Assembly: GCA_022711405.1 (NCBI GenBank)
Contig: JAKLFC010000017.1
Location: forward strand, 1-64,000
Direction: 5' to 3'
Origin: Bacteroidota bacterium
GTDB taxonomy: Bacteria > Bacteroidota > Bacteroidia > Bacteroidales > JAGONC01
Length of the DNA stretch: 64,000 nucleotides
In this document: one piece after another, positions 42,450-51,607 of the stretch
Layout: each line of letters begins with the position of its first letter
Position numbering within the stretch: the first letter of the stretch is position 1
Program-made: the position numbers and the translations under genes
The notes under the pieces: generated by a model
The model's input: only the letters and a program-made list of their open reading frames with translations
Databases searched by the model: none
Told to the model about the DNA's origin: nothing

Positions 42450-42479
42450 ATACTAACTCCTTTTTGGAGAAATTAGTAT
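42450..42479 (-). other. Stem-loop downstream of anmK
   Basis: Arms ATACTAA (42450-42456) and TTAGTAT (42473-42479) enclose a second stem CTCC/GGAG with a T5 loop and an AAA bulge. It begins 24 nt beyond the anmK stop. No T tract follows on the minus strand, so a simple terminator is doubtful; an RNA-stability hairpin is possible. The rest of this 142-nt gap shows nothing clear. Confidence 0.4.
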
Positions 42480-42502
42480 ACCAGGGTGCAGTTCGCTATT
42501 GT

Positions 42503-43561
42503 TCAGGGCAGATATACGGCGCCACCGCACGAATCTTCTGAAGCTCCTGTGGCGGAACGCAGACAGTTGACCTGGCTGCGCATCCTCAGCACACCCAGAA
42601 AAGCGAAGATAAGAGCTTCTTTATACTGTATGACAAGGTCATCAGGGATGATCACCGGGTTCGGGGTCAAGGCCCTGATGCGCTCCAACAGGAAAGTGTT
42701 GTATGCGCCGCCTCCTGTCACAATCACATCATGACCGGGATCATGGTCCATCGATGCGGAGATCTGAAAAGCGGCATGTTCCGTATATGTTCTCAGAAGA
42801 TCCTGAGCGGGACGGTGTGTTTGGTTCAGCAGTGGGGTGATATTCATTTCAACCCATTCCCTGCCCAGGGATTTAGGAGGCTGATTGCGGTAGAAGGGAA
42901 GTGCATTCAAATCCCTGAGCAGCACCTTATCCAGGTTACCGTTACGGGCCAGGCTTCCGCCGGGATCAAATGCATAGCCCAGAGCAGTGGAGAGGCTGTT
43001 CAGCACCATGTTCACCGGGCAGATATCCCCGGCAGTACGGGTGTTGTTATGGGAATAGGAGATGTTGGCAAATCCTCCGAGGTTCAGACAATAAAAATAG
43101 GAGCCAAAGAGGAGCCGGTCGCCCATGGGTACCAGAGGAGCACCCTGACCACCTTTGGCAACGTCCGTGGTGCGGAAATCGCACACGACCGGTAAACCGG
43201 TTTCCGCCGCGAGGGCTGCCCCGCAGCCAATCTGCAGGGTCATGCCGCTGGAAGGCTGGTGGAAGACGGTATGCCCGTGCGAGGCGACGAAGTGGGGACT
43301 GATTGAATGCTGCCGGAGGAATTTCCGTACAATACCTCCCAGGTAATGGCCATAGGTCGTATGCAACAGGGCCAGGGACAATCCGTCACAGGTGTGGGCT
43401 TTCCTGAGCTTTTCCGCCCACTCCTCAGGATAAGGATAGGTGACGGCTGCCCTGATCTCATAGGTCCAGCTGCCTTCATCCTCCGTGAAATGACATAATG
43501 CAACATCCGTCCCGTCCAATGACGTTCCCGACATGATACCTACAACGGTGTAATGGTTCAT
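42503..43561 (-). CDS. anmK: Anhydro-N-acetylmuramic acid kinase
   Basis: Phosphorylates 1,6-anhydroMurNAc from cell-wall turnover to MurNAc-6-phosphate. 352 residues, ASKHA fold. GIMSGTSLDGTDVALC at the N-terminus, ASHGHTVFHQP, CDFRTTDVAKGGQGAPLVP, LNLGGFANIS and VTGGGAYNTFLLERI identify it. It lies 10 nt behind murF, so synthesis and recycling of peptidoglycan are joined in one transcript. Confidence 0.95.
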   Translation of the reverse strand: MNHYTVVGIMSGTSLDGTDVALCHFTEDEGSWTYEIRAAVTYPYPEEWAEKLRKAHTCDGLSLALLHTTYGHYLGGIVRKFLRQHSISPHFVASHGHTVFHQPSSGMTLQIGCGAALAAETGLPVVCDFRTTDVAKGGQGAPLVPMGDRLLFGSYFYCLNLGGFANISYSHNNTRTAGDICPVNMVLNSLSTALGYAFDPGGSLARNGNLDKVLLRDLNALPFYRNQPPKSLGREWVEMNITPLLNQTHRPAQDLLRTYTEHAAFQISASMDHDPGHDVIVTGGGAYNTFLLERIRALTPNPVIIPDDLVIQYKEALIFAFLGVLRMRSQVNCLRSATGASEDSCGGAVYLP

Positions 43562-43571
43562 ATATAAGTAT

Positions 43572-44867
43572 TCAAAGCAGATCGGTCAGCCATTCCAGGC
43601 CAATAGCCCTGGAACCCTTCACCAGTACTGTTCCGTTCCTGATCGGATTCATTTCCAGATGGGATCGTGCTTCACTTACGCCAGGGAACGTCCTGAATCC
43701 GTCAGGTACGGTGGTCCGGGAGAATTGCTCCCCGATCAGGATCCCTTTGAGAAGGCCCAGCTCTGTGGCCAGTGCCATGATCCGCCCGTGCTCATCACTG
43801 CTGAAGGAGCCGAGTTCCAGCATGTCGCCCAGGATCAGCCACTTGTCATGACCGTCGAGGGAGGCAAAATTCCGCAGGGCGGCTTCCATGCTGGATGGGT
43901 TGGCATTATAGGCATCCAGAATGACCCGGTTATGCGTGGTATTGATGACCTGCGAACGCATATTTGCCGGCACGTAATCCGATATCGCCCGGGCCATCCT
44001 CCCGGCCCGAACATGGAAATAATTTCCTACTGCCCAGGCAGCCAGTACATTCTCAAGGTTGTATCTTCCGGTCAGTTGCGTGGCGACAAACATTTCCTGT
44101 CCGGCCTCTTCAGGAAAAATCCTGACTGTAAGGTACGGATCCGGCAATGGACAGGCTCCCCTGACAGATGCATGGCCGGAAGTGCCATACGTGATACGCG
44201 GTACAGATGCGGAAAGGGACTCCAGCAGTTCATCGTCGCTATTGACGAACAGTGTACCACCGTTATCCCGTATGTAATCATAAAGTTCTTTCTTTGCGCT
44301 GATGACACCTTCGAAGCTGCCAAAACCTTCCAGGTGGGCGCGGCCGATGTTGGTGATGAGACCCAGGTCCGGCTGCGCGATCTGACAGAGCTGACGGATC
44401 TCCCCGGGGTGGCTGGCGCCCATCTCAACGATGGCTATATCGGTGTCATCATGAATGGAGAGGATGGTCAGGGGTACACCGATATGGTTATTGAGGTTGC
44501 CACGGGTGGCAACCGTATGATATTGTGTCGACAGAATGGCAGCGCAAAGCTCTTTGGTGGTCGTTTTACCGTTTGTGCCGGTGATGGCAAGCACCGTTAC
44601 CTGAACATGCTGACGGTGGAGAATGGCCAGCTCCTGCAGCGAGTCAAGAACATTGCCGACCAGAAGGAACCTTTCATTCATGACCACTCCGGGATCATCC
44701 ACCACCGCATAGGTGCAACCCTTTTGGATCGCCTCCCGGGCAAATGAATTACCATCGAAGCAGTCACCTCTCAGCGCAAAGAAGATAGAGCCCTCAATGA
44801 TTTTACGGCTATCGGTACAAATAGAGGGATGCCTTTGAAAGACATCATATAATTCTTCTCTGGTCAT
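43572..44867 (-). CDS. murF: UDP-N-acetylmuramoyl-tripeptide:D-alanyl-D-alanine ligase
   Basis: Adds D-Ala-D-Ala to complete the peptidoglycan precursor, in the cytoplasm. About 431 residues. CTDSRKIIEGSIFFALRGD, the P-loop AITGTNGKTTTKELCAAIL, MGASHPGEI, ITNIGRAHLEGFGS and LDAYNANPSSMEAALRNF are typical. An in-frame ATG at 44888 lies inside a stem-loop; Met 44867 (MTREELYDVF) is preferred by family pattern. It follows gldJ and precedes anmK. Confidence 0.94.
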   Translation of the reverse strand: MTREELYDVFQRHPSICTDSRKIIEGSIFFALRGDCFDGNSFAREAIQKGCTYAVVDDPGVVMNERFLLVGNVLDSLQELAILHRQHVQVTVLAITGTNGKTTTKELCAAILSTQYHTVATRGNLNNHIGVPLTILSIHDDTDIAIVEMGASHPGEIRQLCQIAQPDLGLITNIGRAHLEGFGSFEGVISAKKELYDYIRDNGGTLFVNSDDELLESLSASVPRITYGTSGHASVRGACPLPDPYLTVRIFPEEAGQEMFVATQLTGRYNLENVLAAWAVGNYFHVRAGRMARAISDYVPANMRSQVINTTHNRVILDAYNANPSSMEAALRNFASLDGHDKWLILGDMLELGSFSSDEHGRIMALATELGLLKGILIGEQFSRTTVPDGFRTFPGVSEARSHLEMNPIRNGTVLVKGSRAIGLEWLTDLL

Positions 44868-44879
44868 CTTTCCAAAACA

Positions 44880-44911
44880 ATACCCCATCCGGAATCATCC
44901 CGATGGGGTAT
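44880..44911 (-). terminator. Stem-loop between gldJ and murF (possible terminator or attenuator)
   Basis: A 10-bp stem (arms 44880-44889 and 44902-44911, core ACCCCATC/GATGGGGT) with a 12-nt loop, 25 nt past the gldJ stop. On the minus strand it is followed by TTGTTTT, a poor T tract, so partial read-through into murF is likely. Confidence 0.5.
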
Positions 44912-44935
44912 ATTTTAACTGACAGTCTATTCCGT

Positions 44936-46441
44936 TCAGTTCCCTCTGTAGGATGATCCCATCCTGGTCATGGCGCAGCGGAAGCCGATGTTGTTGGCTG
45001 ACTGGGCCTCATCGAGGTAGCGTCTGACGGACGGACTGAGATAGTAAGCGGGGTCCCGCCATGAACCTCCTTTGTAGACCCTCGATTTGTCGGTGATCAG
45101 GGAGGTGTTGCCGTAGTCATACATGAGCTGTGTTGTATTGCTTTCCGTGGGTTCAGCGGCCCAGTCTGCAGCAATGGTGGAGGAATAATCGCCGTCTTTG
45201 TAGTTGATGTTGTCCGCTTTGCGGTAATTCTTTCTTCCGGCGGCTTCCTCAGGTGTGACTTCCCGGTATTTAAGTCTTCCAAGGCTATCTTTCGGAGCCA
45301 GGAATCCATCCTCGTCCGTTTGTTTGACCGTGAATACGTTTCCCCTGTAAGGCTGCAGGTCAGCCACATCCTGGAAGGTCAAAGGACGGTAAACATCCAG
45401 GACCCATTCGGCCACATTCCCCGCCATGTTGTAGAGTCCATAGTCGTTGGGCCAGTATGAGCTGACCTCTGTGGGGATGAGGGCGCCATCGTTCAGGTTG
45501 CCTGCAACACCCATATAGTCACCTCTTCCTCTTTTGAAGTTCGCGATGAAATTACCATAATATTTTTTCTCATCGGTCCTGACGTAGCTGCCATTCCATG
45601 GGTATGACTTCCTTTCCACGATCCTTTCATTCAGCGTATTGCCAATCAGGCCATAGGCCGCATATTCCCATTCCGCTTCGGTAGGAAGGCGATATTCAGG
45701 GAGGAGGATTCCGTCCTCAAAGCGAACGGCACGGCCGTCGGGATTACCATTGGGTCTGAGGTCAGGAAGGTTCTTATTGACAAGTCCCTGGTATTGTCCG
45801 GCCAGGTATGCTTCGGTATTGAAATTATTTTCATTGCGCTGGTCAGGATCCGGCTGCAGGATTCCCTTCTTGATGAGGAGCATCTCATTGACGCGATCGG
45901 TACGCCATACGCAATAGTCATTGGCCTGCACCCATGAAACTCCCACCACAGGATAGTTCCTGTAGGCAGGGTGACGCAGGTAGGTGGTCACAAAGGGTTC
46001 GTTGAAGGCAAGGCGGTCGCGCCATACGAGGGTGTCGGGCAATGCTTTTCTGACCACCTCGGGGTAATCGGTGCCGAATACTCTTTCAAGCCAGTACATG
46101 TATTCCAGGTAATCAACATTGGCCACTTCTGTCTCATCCATGTAGAAGGAATTGACGGTAACCCTTCTCGGTACATTATCCCAGTCAAACAGCACATCCT
46201 GCTGCGAGGAGCCCATGACAAAGGTTCCCCCTTCGATGTAAACCAGGCCCGGACCCGTGATCTGCTCGGTTTCCAGGGCAACTTCAAATCCGCCCCATTT
46301 GGGATCGTTATACACCCATCCTGTGGTATTGGACGCTTGTTTCTTTCCCATTTTAGATATTCCATCCTTGGCACATCCCGAAAAACCAACCACAAGTGCG
46401 GCTATTACGAAAAATCCTAATAATTGATTTTGCCTGATCAT
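44936..46441 (-). CDS. gldJ: T9SS/gliding lipoprotein GldJ (FGE-sulfatase fold; PorK/GldK family)
   Basis: A 501-residue outer-membrane lipoprotein: signal peptide with lipobox FSGC, lipidated Cys23. The body has the formylglycine-generating-enzyme fold (VYIEGGTFVMGSS, YMDETEVANVDYLEYMYWL, YRLPTEAEWEYAAYG, YNMAGNVAEWVLDVYRP, SRVYKGGSWRD, IGFRCAM). GldJ and GldK are close relatives; the order next to murF and near porU-porV matches gldJ of Flavobacterium, so I prefer GldJ. GldJ stabilises other T9SS and motor proteins and is essential for secretion in that genus. It lies 31 nt behind porP. Confidence 0.85.
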   Translation of the reverse strand: MIRQNQLLGFFVIAALVVGFSGCAKDGISKMGKKQASNTTGWVYNDPKWGGFEVALETEQITGPGLVYIEGGTFVMGSSQQDVLFDWDNVPRRVTVNSFYMDETEVANVDYLEYMYWLERVFGTDYPEVVRKALPDTLVWRDRLAFNEPFVTTYLRHPAYRNYPVVGVSWVQANDYCVWRTDRVNEMLLIKKGILQPDPDQRNENNFNTEAYLAGQYQGLVNKNLPDLRPNGNPDGRAVRFEDGILLPEYRLPTEAEWEYAAYGLIGNTLNERIVERKSYPWNGSYVRTDEKKYYGNFIANFKRGRGDYMGVAGNLNDGALIPTEVSSYWPNDYGLYNMAGNVAEWVLDVYRPLTFQDVADLQPYRGNVFTVKQTDEDGFLAPKDSLGRLKYREVTPEEAAGRKNYRKADNINYKDGDYSSTIAADWAAEPTESNTTQLMYDYGNTSLITDKSRVYKGGSWRDPAYYLSPSVRRYLDEAQSANNIGFRCAMTRMGSSYRGN

Positions 46442-46472
46442 TTTAGTGGACTTAAGTTGAACCTAACAATAA

Positions 46473-47483
46473 CTAAAAACTAGGTGAATTTATTACTTTG
46501 ATGCGTCTTTTTTTATAGTCTTCTTTATAAATGCAGAATTCCCAGCGGAATGAGACTTCATGGGCTCCTCCCGAACTGATCCCGATTTTTGAAAGTGTGT
46601 AATCAAAGCTGTAGCCTATCTGATAAGCGGGTTGCCGGAATCCCAGCAAAACGATGATGGCGTCAGGATTTTCAAAATTATGCCGGAACCAGAGTCCAGC
46701 GACAAAGGGATATATATTGCCGTACAATCCGGCATTCAGCTGATGAAACTCACCCTGCTGCTGGTACAGGAAATTAGGTGAGAGGGTGATATCATCCTCC
46801 TCGGCATCACCGAACCGCATGGTCGAAAGGTTGAAGTCGGCTCCGCCATGCACGGTGAACTTTCTGCTGAGTTTACTTTCAGAGGGATCCGTGAATCCAT
46901 TGTCTGGTTCAGCAAGATGATGCACTGCCATACCCACATAAAACTTATCCTCATATCCAGCCATCAGCCCGGCTGAGAAATCTACAAATCCAACCGATTT
47001 GGAATCATAAAACTGTGGATCGTGGTATGCCGGATCAATGGTGCCGTTGTTGGGGTCAATCGCATCTCCGAAGACCAATTTATCCACATCCACCTTCATC
47101 TGCTGATAGGTGGCCTGGGCCCCGAAATCGATGCGGAAGCTCTCGGATGCCTGCAGCTTAAAAGAATACAGACCGCTCATCATCAGTGAGTTGATAGCTC
47201 CGCCGCCCTGGCGGTCGGCAGTGAACATGACACCGTACCCGCTCTTGATCTTCTCCAGAAACTGGTCATACCCAACATTGTAGGTTACATATCCCTTTGA
47301 GAGGGCCGGCCACTGATTTCGGTAATTCAGCGTCAAACGACCGCAATACGTTGATCCTGCCATGGCAGGATTCAGGTACATGGGATTGGCATAATACTGT
47401 GAAAAAGCAGGATCCTGACCGTAGGTGCCGAATGGCACCATAAAGGCTAATAAAAGGATCAACGAAGAAAGTCTCCTTATCAT
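46473..47483 (-). CDS. PorP/SprF-family T9SS outer-membrane protein
   Basis: A 336-residue outer-membrane beta-barrel with a signal peptide (about 1-22, ending YGQ). DPAFSQYYANPMYLNPAMAGSTYCGRLTLNYRNQWPAL is the diagnostic N-terminal motif of the PorP/SprF family. It then alternates strands to a terminal aromatic one (FRWEFCIYK). Members sit with PorK/GldJ lipoproteins and help particular T9SS cargo reach the surface. It heads the minus-strand unit porP-gldJ-murF-anmK. Confidence 0.92.
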   Translation of the reverse strand: MIRRLSSLILLLAFMVPFGTYGQDPAFSQYYANPMYLNPAMAGSTYCGRLTLNYRNQWPALSKGYVTYNVGYDQFLEKIKSGYGVMFTADRQGGGAINSLMMSGLYSFKLQASESFRIDFGAQATYQQMKVDVDKLVFGDAIDPNNGTIDPAYHDPQFYDSKSVGFVDFSAGLMAGYEDKFYVGMAVHHLAEPDNGFTDPSESKLSRKFTVHGGADFNLSTMRFGDAEEDDITLSPNFLYQQQGEFHQLNAGLYGNIYPFVAGLWFRHNFENPDAIIVLLGFRQPAYQIGYSFDYTLSKIGISSGGAHEVSFRWEFCIYKEDYKKRRIKVINSPSF

Positions 47484-47527
47484 CAGGGCTTTTTCAAAAA
47501 ATTGGGTACAATATTACAAATATTTTC

Positions 47528-47574
47528 AATCAACACTTGCGATTGTTGATTATTATTCAACTCAAAATGTTGAA
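47528..47574. promoter_or_regulatory. Pair of adjacent inverted repeats between porP and porU (possible operator)
   Basis: First repeat: arms AATCAACA (47528-47535) and TGTTGATT (47544-47551). Second: arms TTCAAC (47556-47561) and GTTGAA (47569-47574). Both share the CAAC/GTTG core and lie 45-90 nt before the porP start. A one-mismatch -7 box for porP overlaps the left side. No other feature was found in this 288-nt gap. Confidence 0.4.
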
Positions 47575-47771
47575 AAATATTGCAGTTCAGCGAGAATCCG
47601 TGTTATGTAACCAGCGCTTAAAACATTTTGTTCGTAAAAATGTTAATTATCCAGGGCAATATCCGGGTCGCATCTTCGCTTTACTATTAAGCAACGTTTT
47701 GTGATCCATGATCGTCTATATAAGGTAATCATACCGATTAAATTCGGATATTTGCAAACCATAACACACCG

Positions 47772-50700
47772 ATGAGGTTCAAGCCAATAATCGTTCTTCT
47801 GTTACTCTTGTGCACAGTTCATGTGTTGACAGCCCAATCCCTGCCCCGTCGGATCGATGGATTCAGGGTAAGCGTGGTGAAATACACAGATACCGATTCC
47901 CTTGTCCATATCGGATTCAACGGCGCTGTTTTTACGGCAGAATCCGGAATGCTGCCGGTGTATCTTGAAAGGCTGGACTGGGATCCGTCCTGGCAAAATC
48001 CCGAAGTAAGGCTGAGCAATATGATCTTTGATGTGCTGGACAATGCAGATGAAAGAATGATACCTGATCTGGCAGGTGCCGGCCAGGAAATAACTGTGAG
48101 ATCCGTGGTCACCTATGAAAAGAAAAAACCTTTCCTGACCTACTCATTCATTCCTGTCAGAAAAAATCCCTGGCTAGGGATCTACGAAAAACTGACCTCA
48201 TTCCAGGTTGAAGTCATTTCCGGCCCTTCACCCGCTTCCATCCGGCAGGCAAGCAGCAGGACGTACAGCGCTTCCTCCCTTCTGGCCTCCGGGAACTGGT
48301 ACAAATTTGCAGTCAAAGAAACCGGGATCCATAAGATCACCTACAGCCAGCTTACCGAAATGGGCATTGCACCTTCCTCCATCGATCCGCGAAATATCCG
48401 GATCTTTGGATACGGAGGAAGAATGATGCCTGAGAACAGCAGCGAAGCCAGGTACGATGACATGCTGGAGAACAGCATCTACATTTCGGGGGAGGAGGAT
48501 GGCAGAATGGACCCACAGGACTACATCCTCTTTCACGGTGAAGGTCCTGTGACCTGGACCTACGATTATTTCAGCGAAGCTTTTGAACATACCAACCACC
48601 TGTATGCTGATGAATCCTGTTACTTCATCACCTGCGACCTTGGCCCCGGTAAAAGGATCAAGCCGCTGGAAAGCACTTCCGAACCGGCGACAGAAACCGT
48701 CAACTCCTTCAATGACTATGCATCCCATGAGATCGATGACGTTAATCTGGTGAAATCTGGCAGAGTATGGTTGGGTGAAACATTTGATGTGGTCACTGAA
48801 TATCAGTTCCCTTTTGAATTTCCCAATATCGATAAAAGTACTCCGGTAAAGTTAAAGACACACCTTGTGGCCCGGTCAACCATCAGCAGTTCATTTCGCA
48901 TACAGGCCGCAGACCAGTCTCAGGTGGTCAATATTTCTGCCATCCTTTCATCCTACAACAGCCTGTACGCAAGGGAAGCCATTACGACGACGGAATTCCT
49001 TCCGCTCACACCACAGGTCGACGTTTCAATCAAGTACAACAAAACCACCGCTACCTCGATCGGATGGTTGAATTACATAGAGATCAATGCAAGACGTGCA
49101 CTTTCTTTCACAGGAAATCAGTTGGCATTCCGTGACGCCCGCTCTTCAGGCCCGGGCAGGGTCGCTGAATATACCCTCTCGGATGCCTCTTCAGCAGTTA
49201 CCATCTGGGACGTTACAACACCCTATGACATCAGGGAGGTCAAAGCCAAATCCGGCGGCACAAACCTGACATTCCGACTGCCGTCCGATACCATAAGGCA
49301 ATTTGTGGCCTTCACAGGAAACGACTTTCCATCGGTCAGTTTTATTCAAAAAGTGGATAATCAAAACCTCCACGCTATTGGTAAAGTGGATTATATCCTG
49401 ATTACGCCGGAAGAATTCCTGGAAACCTGCAATCGCCTGGCCCAGTTTCATATTGAAAGGAACGGATTGATAGCTGTGGTGGTGCTGCTGCCGCAGATCT
49501 ACAATGAGTTCTCATCGGGAATGCAGGATATCACAGCTATCCGGGATTTTGTGAAGATGCTGTACGACCGTTCCGGGGAAGGCAACGAACCAAGATACCT
49601 CCTGCTGTTTGGCGACGGCTCATACGACAATAAGAACCGTCTGAGTGGCAATACCAACCTGGTTCCCACCTACCAGTCGGCGGAGAGCTTCAGCCCTGTC
49701 ATCTCCTACGTGACGGATGATTATTATGGCATCCTGGATGACGGAGAGGGTACCGGTGAAAACGATATGCTCGATATTGGTGTGGGCAGGCTGCCTGTGG
49801 CGACGATTGAGGAAGCCACTGTGGCTGTGGATAAGATCTTTCATTATGCCACATCCTCCTCAAAGGTAATGGGCGACTGGAGAAACGTTGTCACTTTTGT
49901 CGCTGATGACGAAGACAGCAATATCCATCTGGATGATGCTGACAACCTTGCCATTTATGTGGATTCCAATTATACCGATTATAATGTGAACAAGATCTAT
50001 CTTGATTCTTACACCCAGGTCTCCACTCCCGGAGGTCAGCGGTATCCGGATGTGAACGCGGCCATCAACGATCAGGTGGAAAAAGGTGCTTTGATCATTA
50101 ACTATACAGGCCATGGAGGCGAAGTGGGATGGGCTCATGAGAGGGTACTGGAAGTGGCAGATATCAACAGCTGGATCAACTATGACCGGATGCCGGTCTT
50201 TGTAACGGCGACCTGTGAATTCAGCCGTTTTGACGATCCTGCAAGAACCTCCGCAGGCGAATTTGTGTTCCTTAATCGCGCCGGAGGTGGACTTGCCCTG
50301 TTCACCACGACCCGGGCCACGTTCGGAAGTCCGAACTATTCGCTGAACAAAAGCTTCTATTCCTACGCATTCCGTAAGATCGACGGGCATTTCCCCACGA
50401 TGGGCGATATCATCCTCTATTCCAAGCGACAGAGCGGATCCGACAACAACGGCAGGAAGTTCGTCCTGCTGGGAGATCCCGCACAACGGCTTGCTTATCC
50501 CGAATATGACGTGGTGGCCACGGCCATCAACTCACGACCCACCAGCGGCCAGCCGGATACCATCAGCGCACTGTCGACGGTCTCCATTACCGGCGAGATA
50601 AGGGACGCACAGGGACGCATCATGCCAGGATTTAACGGCACCCTCAACACCACCGTCTTTGATAAACCTCAGACAGTGACCACGCTGGGTAACGACGGCG

Positions 50701-51581
50701 GCAGCACACGGGGATTCGACGTGCAGAAAAGCATCCTGTATAAAGGGAAATCGACCGTGGTGGACGGCATCTTTGAATTTAGCTTCATCGTACCAAAGGA
50801 TATCGCCTATAAATTTGACTTCGGTAAGATCAGCTTCTATGCCGAAGATGGCGCATGCGACGCCAATGGCTATTTCAGCGACATCATCATCGGCGGATTC
50901 GACGAGGCGGCCTCAGCGGATACCGCCGGACCCAGCATCGACCTTTACATGAACAATGTCTACTTCAGGAATGGAGGGATCACCGACCAGAATCCGGTCC
51001 TTCTGGCACTGGTCGATGATGAAAGCGGGATCAACACCGTCGGAAACGGAATCGGTCACGATATTGTGGCTATCCTCGATGAAAATACGGATGAGCTGAA
51101 GGTACTCAATGATTACTATCAGGCTAACCTCAACACCTACCGGAGCGGTGTGATCACTTATCCGTATTTCAATCTCAGCGAAGGATCGCATCACATCCGC
51201 CTGAAGGTATGGGATGCATTTAATAACTCATCGGAGGCGATCATCCATTTTGTCGTGAAGAACTCTGATGATATGGTGATGGAAGATCCGCTCAACTATC
51301 CCAATCCCTTCACCGACCGGACATGGTTCACCTATGAGGTGAACCATGTCAGCGAAGGAATGGAGGTGGGGATTTTCATCTATGATCTGGTCGGTCAGCT
51401 GGTCATGGAGATCCATCGTGAGGAAAACGGAAATGGCTACCGGCCGGAGCCGATCATGTGGGACGGGAACGATCAGCACGGGAATCCCTTGCGCGGGGGA
51501 TTGTATATCTACAGGATTCGGATCAGGGACAACACCGGGGCAGTATCTGAAACTTCAAACAAGCTGGTCATCATCCGGTGA
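47772..51581 (+). CDS. porU: T9SS sortase PorU (C25 family), first tandem copy
   Basis: A 1269-residue exported protein with a signal peptide ending near LTAQ. PorU cleaves T9SS sorting domains and joins cargo to A-LPS on the cell surface. The gingipain-like C25 domain spans about residues 540-900; candidate catalytic residues are His781 in YTGHGG and Cys815 in TATCEFSRFD. Ig-like strands follow, and a terminal sorting-like domain (YPNPFTDRTWFTYEV, NPLRGGLYIYRIRI) ends the protein, as in known PorU, which retains its CTD. A near-identical plan is repeated in the next gene, which begins about 26 nt after its stop. Confidence 0.93.
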   Translation: MRFKPIIVLLLLLCTVHVLTAQSLPRRIDGFRVSVVKYTDTDSLVHIGFNGAVFTAESGMLPVYLERLDWDPSWQNPEVRLSNMIFDVLDNADERMIPDLAGAGQEITVRSVVTYEKKKPFLTYSFIPVRKNPWLGIYEKLTSFQVEVISGPSPASIRQASSRTYSASSLLASGNWYKFAVKETGIHKITYSQLTEMGIAPSSIDPRNIRIFGYGGRMMPENSSEARYDDMLENSIYISGEEDGRMDPQDYILFHGEGPVTWTYDYFSEAFEHTNHLYADESCYFITCDLGPGKRIKPLESTSEPATETVNSFNDYASHEIDDVNLVKSGRVWLGETFDVVTEYQFPFEFPNIDKSTPVKLKTHLVARSTISSSFRIQAADQSQVVNISAILSSYNSLYAREAITTTEFLPLTPQVDVSIKYNKTTATSIGWLNYIEINARRALSFTGNQLAFRDARSSGPGRVAEYTLSDASSAVTIWDVTTPYDIREVKAKSGGTNLTFRLPSDTIRQFVAFTGNDFPSVSFIQKVDNQNLHAIGKVDYILITPEEFLETCNRLAQFHIERNGLIAVVVLLPQIYNEFSSGMQDITAIRDFVKMLYDRSGEGNEPRYLLLFGDGSYDNKNRLSGNTNLVPTYQSAESFSPVISYVTDDYYGILDDGEGTGENDMLDIGVGRLPVATIEEATVAVDKIFHYATSSSKVMGDWRNVVTFVADDEDSNIHLDDADNLAIYVDSNYTDYNVNKIYLDSYTQVSTPGGQRYPDVNAAINDQVEKGALIINYTGHGGEVGWAHERVLEVADINSWINYDRMPVFVTATCEFSRFDDPARTSAGEFVFLNRAGGGLALFTTTRATFGSPNYSLNKSFYSYAFRKIDGHFPTMGDIILYSKRQSGSDNNGRKFVLLGDPAQRLAYPEYDVVATAINSRPTSGQPDTISALSTVSITGEIRDAQGRIMPGFNGTLNTTVFDKPQTVTTLGNDGGSTRGFDVQKSILYKGKSTVVDGIFEFSFIVPKDIAYKFDFGKISFYAEDGACDANGYFSDIIIGGFDEAASADTAGPSIDLYMNNVYFRNGGITDQNPVLLALVDDESGINTVGNGIGHDIVAILDENTDELKVLNDYYQANLNTYRSGVITYPYFNLSEGSHHIRLKVWDAFNNSSEAIIHFVVKNSDDMVMEDPLNYPNPFTDRTWFTYEVNHVSEGMEVGIFIYDLVGQLVMEIHREENGNGYRPEPIMWDGNDQHGNPLRGGLYIYRIRIRDNTGAVSETSNKLVIIR

Positions 51582-51607
51582 CCTTGAATAGAGAACTCTT
51601 GAACCTT

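Noticed and set aside
43659..44747. Long plus-strand open frame of 362 codons
   Set aside because: It lies wholly antisense to murF, which has clear motifs; composition looks like a shadow frame.
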